Part shown: piece after piece, positions 62,340-64,000 of the stretch
Position numbering within the stretch: the stretch's first letter is position 1
Layout: each line of letters opens with the position of its first letter
Assembly: GCA_038373865.1 (NCBI GenBank)
Contig: JAXGGA010003953.1
Span: 1 to 64,000, forward strand
Direction of reading: 5' to 3'
Length of the DNA stretch: 64,000 nt
Origin: Uloborus plumipes
Taxonomy: Eukaryota; Arthropoda; Arachnida; Araneae; Uloboridae
Notes under the pieces: generated by a model
Database searches by the model: none
What the model was told of the DNA's origin: nothing
What the model saw: the letters and a program-made list of their open reading frames with translations, nothing else
Translations under genes and position numbers: made by a program

Positions 62340-64000
62340 CTCAAAATAGCTATTCTTACGGGCATCGGTTTATACACCATTTATTTATTTTTTTTTTTTT
62401 GAAGTTCTTGTCATGATTTTAACCTACATTTTTTAATGATGCATGTTTTGTGCAATTTATATCGGGCCTTTTTTTTTATCCACGAGTGGGGGCAACTGCC
62501 TCCCCCCAAGGAAGGGGGGTTCTTCATACAAATCCCAAAATTACAACGGATTTGAGCCACATTTGGCACGTAGGTCCTTTCATGCTCAGAATGTCACGCC
62601 AGGGTTCTTTCACTCTGCTTACGAGAGGGGGGGGGGGGCTGAGAGTTGCAAGAAAATCTTTTAAGTGGAATACTTACATTATTACTTACAGTGGCTGAAA
62701 TTTTACGAAATCCGAAAAGGCCTAAATTAAACTTTAAAATCAGATAGGATTAGGATGCGCACTTCCCAATGCCTTCAGTTTTTGTTCGCTTGCTACTTCC
62801 TCGTTGCATTTCCCCCCTATTTCGAGAGAGTCAGAAGAGACTTGGCGCGTGCGCAGATTCAACGGAGGTTTCGCGAAAAAATGTTAGACAGTAATTGGTA
62901 TTTCCATCTTTGTAGTTCAGTTTCGCAGGAATGATTAGTTGTTACAGAATTCCGTTGAATTTCAATTGTTTAAAAGAGCAGTAACTATGTTAAAAGTCAT
63001 TGAATAAAAACAACCAGCAGATAGCATTAAAATTGAAGAAATAAATTTTATTGATAATAAATTAGACAAGATTTAAGTTTTAAGCACATTATAAAATTGG
63101 TCTTACCGAAATTCAGAATGTAAACATTCTACTACCAATTTTAATTTTCGCTCTTTAACAGGGTATGAATTTAGATCAAAACGGGCGCAGAAAGTCAACA
63201 GCAATTATAGTTTTCTTTCTTTATTAATGATTCGATTTAACATTTCAGAAGGTTTAAACGCAAAGCAGACGATCTATTCAAAAAAGTCGAAGGGAAAAAA
63301 TAATACGAAGAATTTCAAATTTATTAAAAAAAATAACGTATCTCTAAATTGTTTGCAGATTTTTTTTTTTTTTTTTTGATTTCTCAATATTGACCTTGCT
63401 TGTAGTTTAAACGTTGTACTTAAATAGGTATAGTAATTCTAAATGTGTGACAAAGTTATTTTCAAGTTTGTAGCTTTTAACAAACATTTAACAAAAAGGG
63501 TTCTGTGTAGTAGAGTTATAAAATAGTTCTAAAAGTATTTAATCAACAAATTAGGTAATACGTTACTGTTTTCAATTTAATAGCAATTTTTTTAAATATA
63601 AAAGCATAGAAGCTGATAAACAAAACTAATAAAAAATAATTAGATTCACTTATTTTTCGACTGTAGAATTTAAAACGGTTAATTATGCACTGAAGTCATG
63701 ATGCTTAGTTTTACCAAAAATATTTTTATACATTCTTTTTGAATTAGCTGTAATGATAGAATGTATACTGTATGAAATATAGGAAATTTTAGTATATTAA
63801 AATATTGCAAGTTTTCTCGAAGAAAAAAATTGTTCTAAGGATTTTTAGATACATTTATTTTATTTGAAATGTGAAACATTTTGTCAACTGATACTTTCTA
63901 TCGCTGTTTCATTTCAGAGCGATATTAAATCAAATTTTAATTCCTAATGATTTGACGCTAGATTACATCATACTATTCTTCTTATTCTAAAAAAGGGAAC
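62340..64000. other. No gene recognised
   Basis: 62470-62640 is a GC-richer patch with C6 and G12 runs and a GTGGGGGCAACTGCC motif, resembling a decayed repeat. The rest is AT-rich with a T17 run at 63361-63377. Nothing coding is supported. Confidence 0.4.

Overview
This is a gene-poor, AT-rich (visibly well over 60% A+T) eukaryotic window made almost entirely of transposable-element material. Its Tc1/mariner transposases, tRNA-derived SINE and hAT, piggyBac-like and foldback elements fit an arthropod nuclear genome. An arachnid such as a spider is my guess from the flavour of the transposases, not something the sequence proves. I see no confident host protein gene, no rRNA, no functional tRNA gene and no CRISPR array.

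Layout: 1-306 is the C-terminal end of a Ty3/gypsy Pol. 1022-3583 is a DNA element (ends GGGCGATTCTCTGTAAA) split by copy A of a TA-flanked 1.6-kb element. That family has six copies in the window (A 1872-3495, B 12930-14541, C 15315-16926, D 21710-23330, E 51090-52526, F 55947-57564). 5575-7260 is a TA-flanked element full of copies of GTACGCACTTACC. 8368-9691 holds an inverted-repeat MITE and an ACTGTAAAA-rich element with a nested TTAA-flanked MITE. 10135-10286 is a small GC-rich island with a 45-codon ORF and a perfect hairpin. 11238-12772 is a dead DD34E Tc1-type element. 15240-19300 is a tandem duplication in which each unit carries a different insertion. One of these is a 1,991-bp element flanked by TACT, with repeated GTAAC-TAAGTTAC motifs and a decayed coding remnant. 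Further on come hAT non-autonomous elements (20090-20238, 37841-38587), two tRNA-Thr-derived SINE copies (33781-34033, 49222-49490), a second tandem duplication (43120-46580), and an array of CAGATCGGTAAC motifs (49654-50907).

The most striking structure is 51088-57566, a 6.5-kb compound palindrome. A foldback element (52529-55944) sits between two inverted 1.6-kb copies (E and F), and an apparently intact DD36E Tc1-like transposon (53446-54663) is inserted in one foldback arm. It encodes the only complete transposase here (347 aa). 58750-59694 is a self-complementary mariner derivative abutting a 130-bp TA microsatellite.

Five of the insertions have an internal 'empty site' in a duplicated copy of their flank, so their target duplications can be read directly: TA (copy C), TACT (17158-19148), TTAA (43566-44098), TA (53446-54663), and an approximate one for the CCCAAGTAGCAC MITE. 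The window therefore documents its own nesting order. The candidates for something undescribed are (i) several unrelated elements whose interiors repeat a short subterminal motif, and (ii) TTAA-flanked MITEs from different families that share a 6-4/6-6 GC-rich interrupted palindrome near one end.
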